Shown: positions 1 through 7,088, counted from the first letter of the stretch. The stretch is 12,236 nucleotides of DNA from Acidobacteriota bacterium (GCA_013140955.1 JABFRY010000257.1:1-12236); one strand, 5' to 3'. The notes: generated by a model not told the origin, from the letters alone. A program made the numbers and translations.

Positions 1-1113
1 ACCGGCAGCCAGCCACGGCCACACCGGCCGGCGCCTGACGGGCGTCGCAGGCACGGCCACCGCCGGCGCATCGAGGCGCTCGAGCGCCCACGCCAGGTCG
101 GCGGCCGATTGGAAGCGCGCATCCGGTGCCTTCTCGAGCAGGCGGCTCACGATGGCCGAGACGTCCGCGGATACGTGTGCGTCGGCGCCGAAGGGCGGCA
201 CGGCGTCGTGCAGCACGGCATAGAGCGTGTCGATGGTGTGGTCGCGCGCGAAGGCGCGGCGGCCGCTCAGCATCTCGTAGAGGATGGCGCCGAGTGCGAA
301 AAGGTCGCCGCGGGCGTCCGAGGACCCATGGAGGATGTGCTCCGGCGCAAGATAGCCCGCCGTCCCGACCAGCTGGCCCGCCATCGTGGCGAGCATAGGG
401 CCACTGGTGGGAGCCTGAGGTGCCAGGCGGGCGATGCCGAAGTCCAGGATCTTCGTCACGCCGGTGCGCGTCACGAAGAGGTTTTCCGGCTTGAGATCGC
501 GGTGGGTGAGGCCGGCGGCGTGCGCGGCCACGAGCCCGCGCGCCACGTCGATCGCGATCCGGCGTGCGTCGCTCTCCGGCAGGGGCCCTCGCGCGAGGCG
601 CTGCCGCAGCGTCTCGCCGTCGAGCAGCTCCATCACGAGGAACGGGCGGCCGTCGTGCACGCCCACGTCGAACAGCCGCACGATGTTGGGCCGGTCGAGC
701 GAGGCGGTGACGCGCGCCTCCTGAATGAAGCGCTCCACCACGTTGGGCTCGTGCTGGACGCCACCCGACACGAGCTTGACGGCCACGTCTCGATTCAGGC
801 GGACATCGGTGGCGCGATACACCTGCCCCATCCCACCGCGTGCCAGCAGGTCCACGATGCGATAGGGGCCGACGAGCGTGCCGGCCGCCAGCGGCGCGTC
901 TTCCGCGGCGACGTCGTCGAGCATGAGGGCCAGCGCCGGGGTCTCGAGGAAGCCGGGTGCGATGGATCCGGAGGCGATCAGCTCCTGCGCGTCGCCGGCG
1001 AGCAACGGATGACGCGCCACGAAGTCGCGATGCAGCCGCTCGCGTTCATCAGGCGATGCGTCGAGCCACAGGTTGTGCCACTCGGACAGGGACGCCCACG
1101 TATCACTGTCCAT
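1..1113 (-). CDS. Ser/Thr protein kinase, PknB/Hanks type (partial, C-terminus outside window)
   Basis: The protein phosphorylates Ser/Thr residues using ATP and probably sits in the inner membrane with a cytoplasmic kinase domain. It is open from the ATG at 1113 to the window edge (371 codons). An N-terminal segment of about 80 residues, rich in Trp, Leu and Asp, precedes the kinase domain. Visible kinase motifs are the Gly-rich loop RGGMGQVY (92-99), VAVK with catalytic Lys113, HRDLKPEN (204-211, catalytic Asp206), DFG (224-226) and APE (256-258). After about residue 345 comes a Pro/Arg stretch and then WPWLAAG, which looks like the start of a transmembrane helix; the sensor part lies outside the window. 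The start is supported by GGTGAGG 3 nt upstream, a site that overlaps the stop codon of the preceding ECF sigma gene, so the two are probably co-translated. In Acidobacteria and Planctomycetes this sigma-kinase pairing is common. The signal and targets are unknown. Confidence 0.95.
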   Translation of the reverse strand, partial: MDSDTWASLSEWHNLWLDASPDERERLHRDFVARHPLLAGDAQELIASGSIAPGFLETPALALMLDDVAAEDAPLAAGTLVGPYRIVDLLARGGMGQVYRATDVRLNRDVAVKLVSGGVQHEPNVVERFIQEARVTASLDRPNIVRLFDVGVHDGRPFLVMELLDGETLRQRLARGPLPESDARRIAIDVARGLVAAHAAGLTHRDLKPENLFVTRTGVTKILDFGIARLAPQAPTSGPMLATMAGQLVGTAGYLAPEHILHGSSDARGDLFALGAILYEMLSGRRAFARDHTIDTLYAVLHDAVPPFGADAHVSADVSAIVSRLLEKAPDARFQSAADLAWALERLDAPAVAVPATPVRRRPVWPWLAAG

Positions 1114-1116
1114 TCG

Positions 1117-1123
1117 CCTCACC
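1117..1123 (-). promoter_or_regulatory. Ribosome-binding site of the kinase gene, overlapping the sigma stop codon
   Basis: On the minus strand GGTGAGG lies 3 nt before the kinase ATG. It contains the TGA stop (1119-1121) of the upstream sigma gene. This supports the chosen start at 1113 and suggests translational coupling. Confidence 0.55.
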
Positions 1124-1724
1124 GTCCATACGAGCCATGTTTCGCCAACTCGCGCGACAACCACGCGCGCGCGGTGTTCCAGTCTGCGTTGACCGTGCGC
1201 GGCGAGATGCCCAGCGCTTCGGCCGTCTCCTCCACGCTGAAGCCGCCGAAGAAGCGCAGCTCCACCACCTGACTGGCGCGCGGCACCGAGTCAGCCAGGA
1301 TCGTGAGCGCCTCGGCGATCGCGATCACGTCGACGGGCACCTGCGGAGCGGCCACGTCGATCGCGCCCAGCGACAGCGGCACCGCCCCGGCGTCGCGCTT
1401 GGCCGCACGTCGCGTCCGGGCGGCATCCACGAGCACGCGGCGCATCATCGCGGCCGTCGTCGAAAAGAAGTGCGCCCGGTTCTGCCAGCGCACGCCTTTG
1501 CGCCAGCCGAGCAGCCGCAGATACGCCTCGTGCACCAGCTCCGTCGCCTGCCAGCCGTTGGCGGCTCGCTCGCGCGACAGGATGCCCCGCGCCAGGCCGC
1601 GCAGTTCCGCCTGCAGCAGGGGCGCCAGTTCATCCAGCGCGCCCGTCTCGCCCCGATCCCAGGCCTGCAGAAGACCGGTCAGGTCGGCCGCGCCTTCAGG
1701 TCTCCGGTCCGGTCTCCGATCCAC
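1119..1724 (-). CDS. ECF-type RNA polymerase sigma factor (Sigma70_ECF / TIGR02999-like)
   Basis: A 201-residue sigma factor with the two domains of the extracytoplasmic-function group. Sigma region 2 spans about residues 15-110, with the motif ATELVHEAYLRLL near 60-72 followed by the FF and RRVLVDAAR segment that contacts the -10 element. Region 4 (about 140-195) contains VVELRFFGGFSVEETAEALG and SPRTVNADWNTARAWL, a helix-turn-helix for -35 recognition. The length is normal for the family. The start is a GTG at 1724; an in-frame TAG four codons upstream rules out a longer form, and the Shine-Dalgarno is weak. No anti-sigma gene is adjacent. Instead the Ser/Thr kinase gene begins 5 nt after the stop, so kinase-linked control is the likely mode, by analogy with the known ECF-kinase pairs. 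The regulon cannot be read from the window. Confidence 0.93.
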   Translation of the reverse strand: MDRRPDRRPEGAADLTGLLQAWDRGETGALDELAPLLQAELRGLARGILSRERAANGWQATELVHEAYLRLLGWRKGVRWQNRAHFFSTTAAMMRRVLVDAARTRRAAKRDAGAVPLSLGAIDVAAPQVPVDVIAIAEALTILADSVPRASQVVELRFFGGFSVEETAEALGISPRTVNADWNTARAWLSRELAKHGSYGR

Positions 1725-1789
1725 GACGGGAGTCTAGCCTGTCGCGACAGCCGGCGGTGTGCTTTGTGTGCCGTCGTCGTGCTCCGCAC

Positions 1790-2557
1790 CTAGGAACTGC
1801 AGGACCAGGCGTACCGCCGCCCGCTCGCGAGCGCGGCGCGAATGAGACCCGCCTGTTCGTCGGTGAATCGACGGGACGTCGGATGGGTGAGGTCCACGGA
1901 CCGGCGCATGACGCCGACGGCCGAGTGACTGTTGGGCGGCAGCAGCAGGTGCCCGAGTTCGTGCGCCATGACGTGCGCGAGCACCACACCGATGGGAACC
2001 TGCCGGCGCGCGACGGCGGCGGCTACACGACCGTAGAACACCTGCGCCCACTCCCCTGACTCGGGTGCTACACCAAGCATGGCCACGAGGGGGGCCTCGT
2101 CGGACCGCACAGTGCGCGGCGCCGAGCCGACCAGGAAGAGCCTCAGCGGTGCAGGCTCGTCCCGCGGCGCTCGGCCGGGGTCTGCCCAGATGATGCGCAC
2201 TCCCACCGCGAGGAACGTGTGCTCGACCTCGACCTTCGTGTCCCGCATCACATCCAGGGGCACACGTGCCAGGTCCCTCAGCTCGACAACCAGGTCGATT
2301 GGCGCGGGGTCCGGCCACGCCACCGGCGACCCTTCCGGGGAGGACGCCACCAGGGCGGAGGACAGAACGCGAGGCTGCGTGCCGGCCGTTCGCCATATGC
2401 CCTGGCGGGCTCTCTCGTAACCGGGTGACTGGCCGTCCGATGGGCCGCATGCAACGCGTGTCGCAGGCGGTCCAGGGTGAGTCGGACGTGCGCCGCCGAC
2501 TCCCGGCATACCGATGGTGACTGTGAGGACGGCCAGGACGATTCCAGACACAGGCAT
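1790..2557 (-). CDS. Exported HExxH metalloprotease-like protein of unknown substrate
   Basis: A 255-residue protein starting MPVSGIVLAVLTVTIGMPG, a short hydrophobic stretch that fits a signal peptide, so it is likely exported. The C-terminal half contains HELGH (199-203), a zinc-binding HExxH, followed by LLLPPNSH with a possible third ligand His211 and a Met-turn-like GVM at 215-217. The segment IDLVVELRDL to IIWADPG (about 87-127) and the end FTDEQAGLIRAAL resemble acidobacterial hypothetical proteins that I recall having the same HELGHLLLP..SHS..G(I/V)M core. The HExxH to third-His spacing is longer than in classical metzincins (HExxHxxGxxH). The gene is 65 bp upstream of, and on the same strand as, the ECF sigma gene, so co-transcription is possible. 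The ATG at 2557 has no clear Shine-Dalgarno. Residues 30-80 are low-complexity and could mean the true start is later. Protease activity is inferred from the motif only. Confidence 0.8.
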   Translation of the reverse strand: MPVSGIVLAVLTVTIGMPGVGGARPTHPGPPATRVACGPSDGQSPGYERARQGIWRTAGTQPRVLSSALVASSPEGSPVAWPDPAPIDLVVELRDLARVPLDVMRDTKVEVEHTFLAVGVRIIWADPGRAPRDEPAPLRLFLVGSAPRTVRSDEAPLVAMLGVAPESGEWAQVFYGRVAAAVARRQVPIGVVLAHVMAHELGHLLLPPNSHSAVGVMRRSVDLTHPTSRRFTDEQAGLIRAALASGRRYAWSCSS

Positions 2558-2941
2558 GCGTATGCTCGCGGAGTAGGCGACCCCGGGCCGGCACTGGCCA
2601 TTGCGGCCAGAGACACGAGCTTCCGAGGTCTCGACACCCCCACAGGCGGAATATCCGTGTCAGACGCGCAACCGGTGCGCCGCAGCGCCGCGCGAGCGAT
2701 GTAGAGACGAACGGGAGACCCCGGGCGTGGTGGAACGTCGAGAGCCGGGGCGCGAGGGCCTTCGGGTGCCCGTGCAGGCGTGGATGGAGACCGAGGTGGC
2801 CGACCAAATGGGCAATGATGATGTTCGGCGTCGCCCGGTGTTTCCGAGTTCTTCCCGTGTGAGGATTGTCGCTGACGGCACTACGACGGCGCGTGCTCTC
2901 GTGCCACTCGACACGTCGGCTCACGTCGTTGGGGCGAAGCC
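2558..2941. other. Non-coding interval between divergent genes
   Basis: This 384-bp gap separates the divergently transcribed metalloprotease-like and M23 peptidase genes. Open frames exist on both strands, but none gives a recognisable protein motif or a coherent amino-acid composition. It should hold the promoters of both neighbours; I could not identify convincing -35/-10 pairs. Confidence 0.5.
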
Positions 2942-3913
2942 ATGACCATGCTCTCTGTCGCGCAATTCGCCGTGCCGCTGGCCTTGCTGCTGTGGATGGC
3001 GCTGGCGCCGCCGCGGAGCGGGGCCCTGTTCTGCCTCCAGCTCGCCGCCAGCGCCGCGTGTCTCTGGGCGCTGGCATTGCTCGGCATCTGGCTGTTGCCG
3101 CCCTGGTGGGCGCCGCACGGGTTCGGTCTCGGTCTCGGGGTTGCGGCGTGGGCGGGACTGCGCCGGCGCCGGCCCTTTGCGTCCTCATTGCCCGTGACCC
3201 CGGCTTCATGGATCGTCGCGGGACTGTTCGTTGCACTGGGCACGGCGTCGGCCTACGGGATCGCGGTCGCGTTGCGCAGCCGAACTTTGCCACCGGTTCC
3301 GGCCGTGGACCTCGCGTTCCCGCTGGGGCCAGGCACGTACCTGGTCGTCAATGGCGGCAGTGACATCAGCACCAACGCGCACCTGATGACCCTCGATACG
3401 AGCGTGCCCCGATTCCGCGCGTGGCGCGGCCAGTCGTACGGTGTCGATATGGTTCACATCGACGCATTTGGCCTGCGGGCGCATGGAGTCCAGCCTGCCG
3501 ATCCGCAGGCCTACCGCATCTACGGTGCCCGCGTGCTGGCGCCCTGCACCGGCCGCGTGGTCCTGGCGGTGGACGGTCTGCCCGACATGCAGGTCCCGGA
3601 GGTGGACCGCGAGCATCTGGCAGGCAACCACGTGCTGTTGCGCTGCGCCAACGGCGACCCGGCGCGTGGTGCCCGGGCCGACGTGCTGGTTGGGCACCTG
3701 CGGCCAGGCAGCCTGCAGGTGCGACCGGGAGCCGACGTGGATGCTGGTGACTGGCTGGGTTCGGTGGGCAACTCGGGCAACACCGGCGAGCCGCACCTGC
3801 ATGTGCACGCGCAGACCGCGGGCCCCGCCGGTGCGCCCATGGGCGGGAATCCGATGCCGATTCTTTTCAGGGGCCGCTATCCGGTGCGCGGGCAGCGCAT
3901 CGAGTCCCCGTGA
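2942..3913 (+). CDS. M23-family peptidase with N-terminal membrane domain
   Basis: A 323-residue protein. Hydrophobic segments at about 5-22, 30-54, 60-75 and 88-111 suggest up to four membrane helices, so the C-terminal domain probably faces the periplasm. Residues 130-315 resemble the LytM/M23 peptidoglycan-hydrolase fold: GNHVLLRCANGD, VLVGHLRPGSLQVRPGADVDAGDWLG, and then GNSGNTGEPHLHVH (276-289), whose HxH (His285/His287) is the M23 zinc and catalytic signature. The upstream ligand motif HxxxD is not canonical: Asp169 in SYGVD is present, but the residue four before it is Ser. His147 in STNAH may supply the ligand, as I recall for related M23 proteins with an N-x-H...YALD pattern. The family cleaves peptide crosslinks in the cell wall; the substrate here is not shown. 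Start ATG at 2942 (a second ATG lies at 2948); the Shine-Dalgarno is weak. It stands alone on the plus strand. Confidence 0.88.
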   Translation: MTMLSVAQFAVPLALLLWMALAPPRSGALFCLQLAASAACLWALALLGIWLLPPWWAPHGFGLGLGVAAWAGLRRRRPFASSLPVTPASWIVAGLFVALGTASAYGIAVALRSRTLPPVPAVDLAFPLGPGTYLVVNGGSDISTNAHLMTLDTSVPRFRAWRGQSYGVDMVHIDAFGLRAHGVQPADPQAYRIYGARVLAPCTGRVVLAVDGLPDMQVPEVDREHLAGNHVLLRCANGDPARGARADVLVGHLRPGSLQVRPGADVDAGDWLGSVGNSGNTGEPHLHVHAQTAGPAGAPMGGNPMPILFRGRYPVRGQRIESP

Positions 3914-4028
3914 CCCTCCTCACGTGTCGCGGCAGGCCTCCCCGACCGTGCAATCGAGCACAGCGCGCGGCGACGTGACTCCATCAGTATGGAAGCCGGC
4001 TCTCCCTCTGCCCCCCGTAGGCACGGCC

Positions 4029-4187
4029 ATGGTGCACGCACCGTGGGAGGGCCGCTTCTCCAACTACCAGACACGCGACGGCATGCGCGTTCCATTCGGC
4101 GGCGCAGTGGCCTGGATGCGGCCGGAAGGTGCCAAGACCTACTTCAGGGGCACCGTCACACAGCTGGATTTCGAGTATTCGTCATGA
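4029..4187 (+). pseudogene. C-terminal fragment of a DUF6920/DUF6544-like protein
   Basis: Fifty-two residues starting MVHAPWEGRFSNYQTRDGM and ending GTVTQLDFEYSS match, from memory, the C-terminal end of DUF6920/DUF6544 proteins (pattern PW.GR...Y....GMRVP..GEVAW..PEG...Y.RG). Full proteins of this family are several times longer. The frame stays open further upstream but runs over the M23 gene in another frame and loses all resemblance before about 4017. I read this as the remnant of a gene whose 5' part was deleted. Its last 32 nt overlap the 3' end of the opposing GIY-YIG gene. The family assignment rests on motif memory; that it is a fragment is clear from the length. Confidence 0.6.
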
Positions 4188-5100
4188 CAGCCGTCGTGCG
4201 TGGCCGCGCGTGAGTTCCTGGCTGATGCTCGAACAGCCCTGTTCCCGCGGATGCCCGAGGCCACGGTGCTCGGCGACGCAGAGCGCGTACTTCGAGGAAC
4301 AGCGGATCTCGCTCGGTCTGCGACAGAAATCGATCGCCGCCGCGGCCCCCGGCGACCAGCGCTTGGCGGAGCGGTTCGCTCTCCTCGTCCCAGAAGCACT
4401 TCAGAAGCTGCAGCGCGGCCTGGACCTGTTCAGCATGCCGGCGGGCCGCGGGCTTCTCCAGGAGCGCGAGCACGAGGTGCGTGAGCAACTCGCGCGACGT
4501 CCCCAGGAAGAACTGCTCCAGCGCCGTACGCCATGTCGAATCGAGCTGACGAAAGCGTGCTATGCGGGTGAACGGAACCCTGGGCAGATCTTTGAGTCGC
4601 CGTGTCGGCTCAGCGTGGCCAAGGTGCCCGAGCAACTCGACGAGCGAGCCGAACGCCGCGCGCGTCAACCGAGCAGAACGGTAGGCGCCGAAGAACGCGA
4701 ACTCCTCCAGCAGATGCGGGGAGGTCGTGCAGCACAGATCGAGCGCCCGCTCGTGCACCCGCAGCCCGATGCACGGATACAACATCGTGAACGCACCCGA
4801 CACGTTGAATGGCGGCCGAAGCGACTGGATCAACTGGTTCTCGAGCAGCTGCGCGGCCAGATCGCTCTCGCACGAACGCACGCGCAAGCCGCTCGCGGCC
4901 GCGACCAACTCCCGCATCTTGCGGTGGGCCTTCGTCCGCCTCGCGTTCCTGTATTGGCGGAGACGGTCGCGCAGGTTTGCGGCTTTGCCGACATAGAGCG
5001 TCTCTTCGGCGGGCCCGAGCCACTCGTAGACGCCTGGGGCCCGGGGCAACTCGTCGAGCCGATTCGCCCCGAACTTCGCATCGAAGCGTCGGGCGCTCAC
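4156..5100 (-). CDS. GIY-YIG nuclease-domain protein (UvrC N-domain-like)
   Basis: With the GTG start at 5100 the protein has 314 residues. Residues 18-100 form a GIY-YIG endonuclease domain like the N-terminus of UvrC: LPRAPGVYEW (GVY 23-25), LYVGKA (YVG 36-38), NLRDRLRQY with the conserved Arg44, HRKM near 59-62, the putative metal-binding Glu87 in LLENQLI, and RPPFNV (95-100). The family cuts DNA using one metal ion. The remaining 210 residues lack the UvrC UVR motif, RNase H-like domain and helix-hairpin-helix, so this is not UvrC; near the end is GRGGDRFLSQTERD. I placed the start at 5100 because the segment ARRFDAKF just after it looks like a family N-terminus, while upstream codons (open to an ATG at 5274) look non-coding. 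The Shine-Dalgarno is weak. The stop lies inside the opposing DUF6920-like remnant, so the last 10-20 residues may be a read-on tail. Confidence 0.8.
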   Translation of the reverse strand: MSARRFDAKFGANRLDELPRAPGVYEWLGPAEETLYVGKAANLRDRLRQYRNARRTKAHRKMRELVAAASGLRVRSCESDLAAQLLENQLIQSLRPPFNVSGAFTMLYPCIGLRVHERALDLCCTTSPHLLEEFAFFGAYRSARLTRAAFGSLVELLGHLGHAEPTRRLKDLPRVPFTRIARFRQLDSTWRTALEQFFLGTSRELLTHLVLALLEKPAARRHAEQVQAALQLLKCFWDEESEPLRQALVAGGRGGDRFLSQTERDPLFLEVRALRRRAPWPRASAGTGLFEHQPGTHARPRTTAVMTNTRNPAV

Positions 5101-5286
5101 GAGCCTGCACTCGGAGCAGGCGCTCGTGCAACGAGCCACTTGCGATCCAGGAGACGTTCTTCGCGTGGATTGCCGCCCTGCAACTCCATCCGCCGTAAAT
5201 ATTACCTGTCCCAGACAACCGGCCCACGTGCTCGAACCTTGTGGGCACCTTGACGTGGCGGTCTCGGGCGGCACAAGCGGTGCCGG

Positions 5287-5610
5287 CTACGGCACGAGCT
5301 TCGCGAGCGCGGCTTCCAACATGTCCAGGCCGGCGAGCCCGGCGATGAACCGCTCCGGTATCCCTCTTTCGCCGAAGTAGGCCCCGGCCGGTTGCCCGCA
5401 CACGGCGCCGGTCGCGTCGGCATCGTCCCCCACATTCACGGCGCGCAGCACCGCCTCTTCACAACTCGCGGACTTGTGAAAGACTCAGAGCGCTGCCTCG
5501 AGCGATTCGACGACATACCCGGAACCGCGAATGTCGGGAGGCTCCTTGGCGCGGAACGATCCCTCCAGCACGCGCAGCACCTCTGGGTGAGCGGCTCGTT
5601 CCGCGGCGAA
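5287..5610 (-). pseudogene. ADP-ribosylglycohydrolase (DraG family), C-terminal remnant with nonsense codon
   Basis: Read on the minus strand from 5610, one frame gives HPEVLRVLEGSFRAKEPPDI, GSGYVVESLEAAL, then TGA (5485-5487), then VFHKSASCEEAVLRAVNVG, DDADATGAVCGQPAGAYFGE, GIPERF, and a TAG at 5287-5289. The DDADxTGAVxGQ motif is the metal-binding C-terminal signature of DraG/ARH ADP-ribosylglycohydrolases, which remove ADP-ribose from proteins. Family members usually have Trp after SLEAAL, so the TGA is most simply a TGG-to-TGA change. A further in-frame TAG lies at 5611-5613, and the N-terminal two thirds are absent. The left end of the putative tRNA-associated segment starts about 60 bp beyond. 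This is a dead gene. Sequencing error could explain the TGA but not the missing 5' part. Confidence 0.85.
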
Positions 5611-5670
5611 CTACCGCAATGGTGGCCAATCCGCTCGTAGCACCTCGTGAACTATCGCCTGAATGCCTTG

Positions 5671-5695
5671 TTGATGGCGGAGAGGGTGGAATTCG
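5671..5695 (-). repeat. Displaced 3' end of tRNA-Ser (attachment-site-like repeat, left copy)
   Basis: This 25-bp stretch matches 7817-7841 at 24 positions (A for G at 5690), in the same orientation. It covers the CCA end, the acceptor-stem 3' strand and part of the T arm of the tRNA-Ser gene at 7821-7911. The flanks then diverge. A tRNA 3'-end fragment lying on the 3' side of an intact copy is the usual trace of site-specific integration into a tRNA gene. Confidence 0.75.
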
Positions 5696-5740
5696 TTCCT
5701 GAAGGACCCGCTCCCCTCAACGATCTACGTCGGATCGGAA

Positions 5741-5760
5741 CCGCCAGAACCCGCCAGAAC
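5741..5760. repeat. Tandem duplication of a 10-bp unit
   Basis: The unit ccgccagaac is present twice with no gap, preceded and followed by partial copies (ggaa, ctctagaaac). It is in non-coding DNA just inside the left tRNA-derived repeat. No function is apparent. Confidence 0.6.
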
Positions 5761-5780
5761 CTCTAGAAACCTGAGTATCA

Positions 5781-5798
5781 GGTACAGAACAGGGACAG
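5781..5798 (+). repeat. Left copy of an 18-bp motif shared with the right end of the segment
   Basis: The sequence ggtacagaacagggacag agrees with ggtacaaaacaggtacag at 7755-7772 in 16 of 18 positions, same orientation. Both copies lie just inside the two tRNA-derived repeats. They could be integrase arm-type sites. They could also be short REP-like elements, since a related acctgtccc string occurs near 5205. Confidence 0.45.
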
Positions 5799-5949
5799 GG
5801 CAATCCTCCCTCTCCTGTTCTCGAACGCGGCTATTGGGAAGAACCTTACAAAGGCTGGCGGTCGTCCCTCGACAACCGCTGACAAGCAAAGCGCCTTCGG
5901 ACGCGTGCGCTTGCCTGCACGGCAGCAGGTCAGCGTACGGTCGAGATGG

Positions 5950-5955
5950 GATAAT
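5950..5955 (+). promoter_or_regulatory. Possible -10 element of the TonB-domain gene
   Basis: GATAAT ends 10 nt before the ATG at 5966, so a transcript from it would have almost no leader. No convincing -35 was seen at the normal distance. Confidence 0.35.
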
Positions 5956-5965
5956 GCCCTGACGT

Positions 5966-7012
5966 ATGCGGCCCGTGCTGAATCGCCTTCGTGGCGCCGT
6001 CGCTACCAGCGCACTGTACTTCGCCGGCGTGGCGAGCGTCACCGGGCTGCTTATGCTCGCCAGCCACTCGCCGATGCACGCGGCCAGCGGCCTGCAGTCC
6101 TTCGTCGTCGCGCTCAGCGACTTCACCATTCTCGAGGCGACGAGAGCAGACACGGGTGTCTCGGTGCGGTGGACGCAACTCACGCTGGTGAACGAGGAAT
6201 GCGGCATCTCGGCGATGCGGTCCTACGAGGTGACGTTACCTCTCACGACGCTCGACGAGCTCGCTGGCGCGCCGCTGTGCCAGGTCGGTCAGCAGCGATT
6301 CGGCCGTGCGGTTCGTCGGTCTCGGATGAACCACCCGATGATCAGGGATGGCATCCCGTACGGAACCTTTTTCGACCGCATCGTCGCCACGTGCGACGGT
6401 CGTGAGCGCTCCTTCACCTTCGACTATTGGGACGGCAAACCGCCGGTTGATCCCAACAGGCTTCAGCGCATCGATCCGGTGGTGGCCAACCTGTACGGGA
6501 TGGGCGTGCGACTTCGGGAGCGCGTGGAGACATTTTCACCGTCACCCGAGGCGCAGGAATCCGAGGGGACGAGGATGGCAGCGGCGATGCGCGGTGGACG
6601 TTATGCCGGCGCCTACGCGGACATGTGCTGGGGTGACAAGGGTAGGCGCACGACGTGCAGGCCGCCCTTCTGGCAACAGGTGCTCGCCGGTTACGACGGG
6701 CCGCCCACTCAGCGAGCCCCACGGCCGCCGATGGTTCGCGAGCGAGAGACGCTTCCGTTCACAAAGTTCGTTCAGCCCGTCTTTCCACCTGTTGCCAGGG
6801 CCGCCCGGGTCTTCGGAGACGTCAGGATGCGTCTCCGGCTTCAGCCGGAGAGCGGCGCCGTCATCGACGTCGCGATCGTTGAAGGTCGTCCACTCCTGGA
6901 ACAGGCGGCTCGGGACGCCGCGCTGCAGTGGCGGTTCGGCGCTGGCGCGTCCACGGGCGATCCGCTGAATGTGACCGTCAGCTTCGCCGAGGGCTGCCCG
7001 GAACGGCCGTGA
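5966..7012 (+). CDS. TonB C-terminal-domain protein
   Basis: A 348-residue protein with one N-terminal hydrophobic stretch (about 14-34, signal peptide or anchor), a long middle region of no family I recognise, and a TonB_C domain at about 268-342. The last contains FVQPVFPPVARAARVFGDVR, then RLQPESGAVIDVAIVEGRPL and AARDAALQWRF, matching the TonB pattern P.yP..Ar...v.G.V...v.v...G.v..v.vv.g.p.L...A..A...W.F. It is not a classical TonB: the Pro-Glu/Pro-Lys linker is missing and the middle region has several Cys (79, 105, 143, 221, 231). A periplasmic protein that borrows the TonB fold for protein contacts is more likely than an energy transducer, and no ExbB/ExbD genes are nearby. It sits alone on the plus strand inside the 2.1-kb segment bounded by tRNA-Ser repeats and converges on higA (76-bp gap). 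The ATG at 5966 is preceded by a purine-rich gagatggga. Confidence 0.85.
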   Translation: MRPVLNRLRGAVATSALYFAGVASVTGLLMLASHSPMHAASGLQSFVVALSDFTILEATRADTGVSVRWTQLTLVNEECGISAMRSYEVTLPLTTLDELAGAPLCQVGQQRFGRAVRRSRMNHPMIRDGIPYGTFFDRIVATCDGRERSFTFDYWDGKPPVDPNRLQRIDPVVANLYGMGVRLRERVETFSPSPEAQESEGTRMAAAMRGGRYAGAYADMCWGDKGRRTTCRPPFWQQVLAGYDGPPTQRAPRPPMVRERETLPFTKFVQPVFPPVARAARVFGDVRMRLRLQPESGAVIDVAIVEGRPLLEQAARDAALQWRFGAGASTGDPLNVTVSFAEGCPERP

Positions 7013-7088
7013 TCGACGCCTTGCTGAGGCACCGCTGACCGTCGCGTACTCGTCCGAAGCACCAATTACAGAAGCGGGCCTGAGGCTT

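Noticed and set aside
109..1272. 387-codon plus-strand open frame at the left end
   Set aside because: It is antisense to the kinase, which has all catalytic motifs; the long frame is a product of high GC.
1734..3293. 519-codon minus-strand open frame spanning the metalloprotease gene and the gap
   Set aside because: It has no motif and an Arg/Pro-rich composition, and the overlapping frame has a signal peptide and HExxH.
5185..5215. AT-rich string with a gtaaatattac palindrome and acctgtccc between the nuclease and DraG remnant
   Set aside because: It could be a promoter or a REP-like scrap, but the arms are only 4 bp and no -35 or second arm was found.
5725..6207. 160-codon minus-strand open frame over the TonB-domain gene start
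   Set aside because: It has no recognisable domain and overlaps the signal-peptide region of a supported gene.
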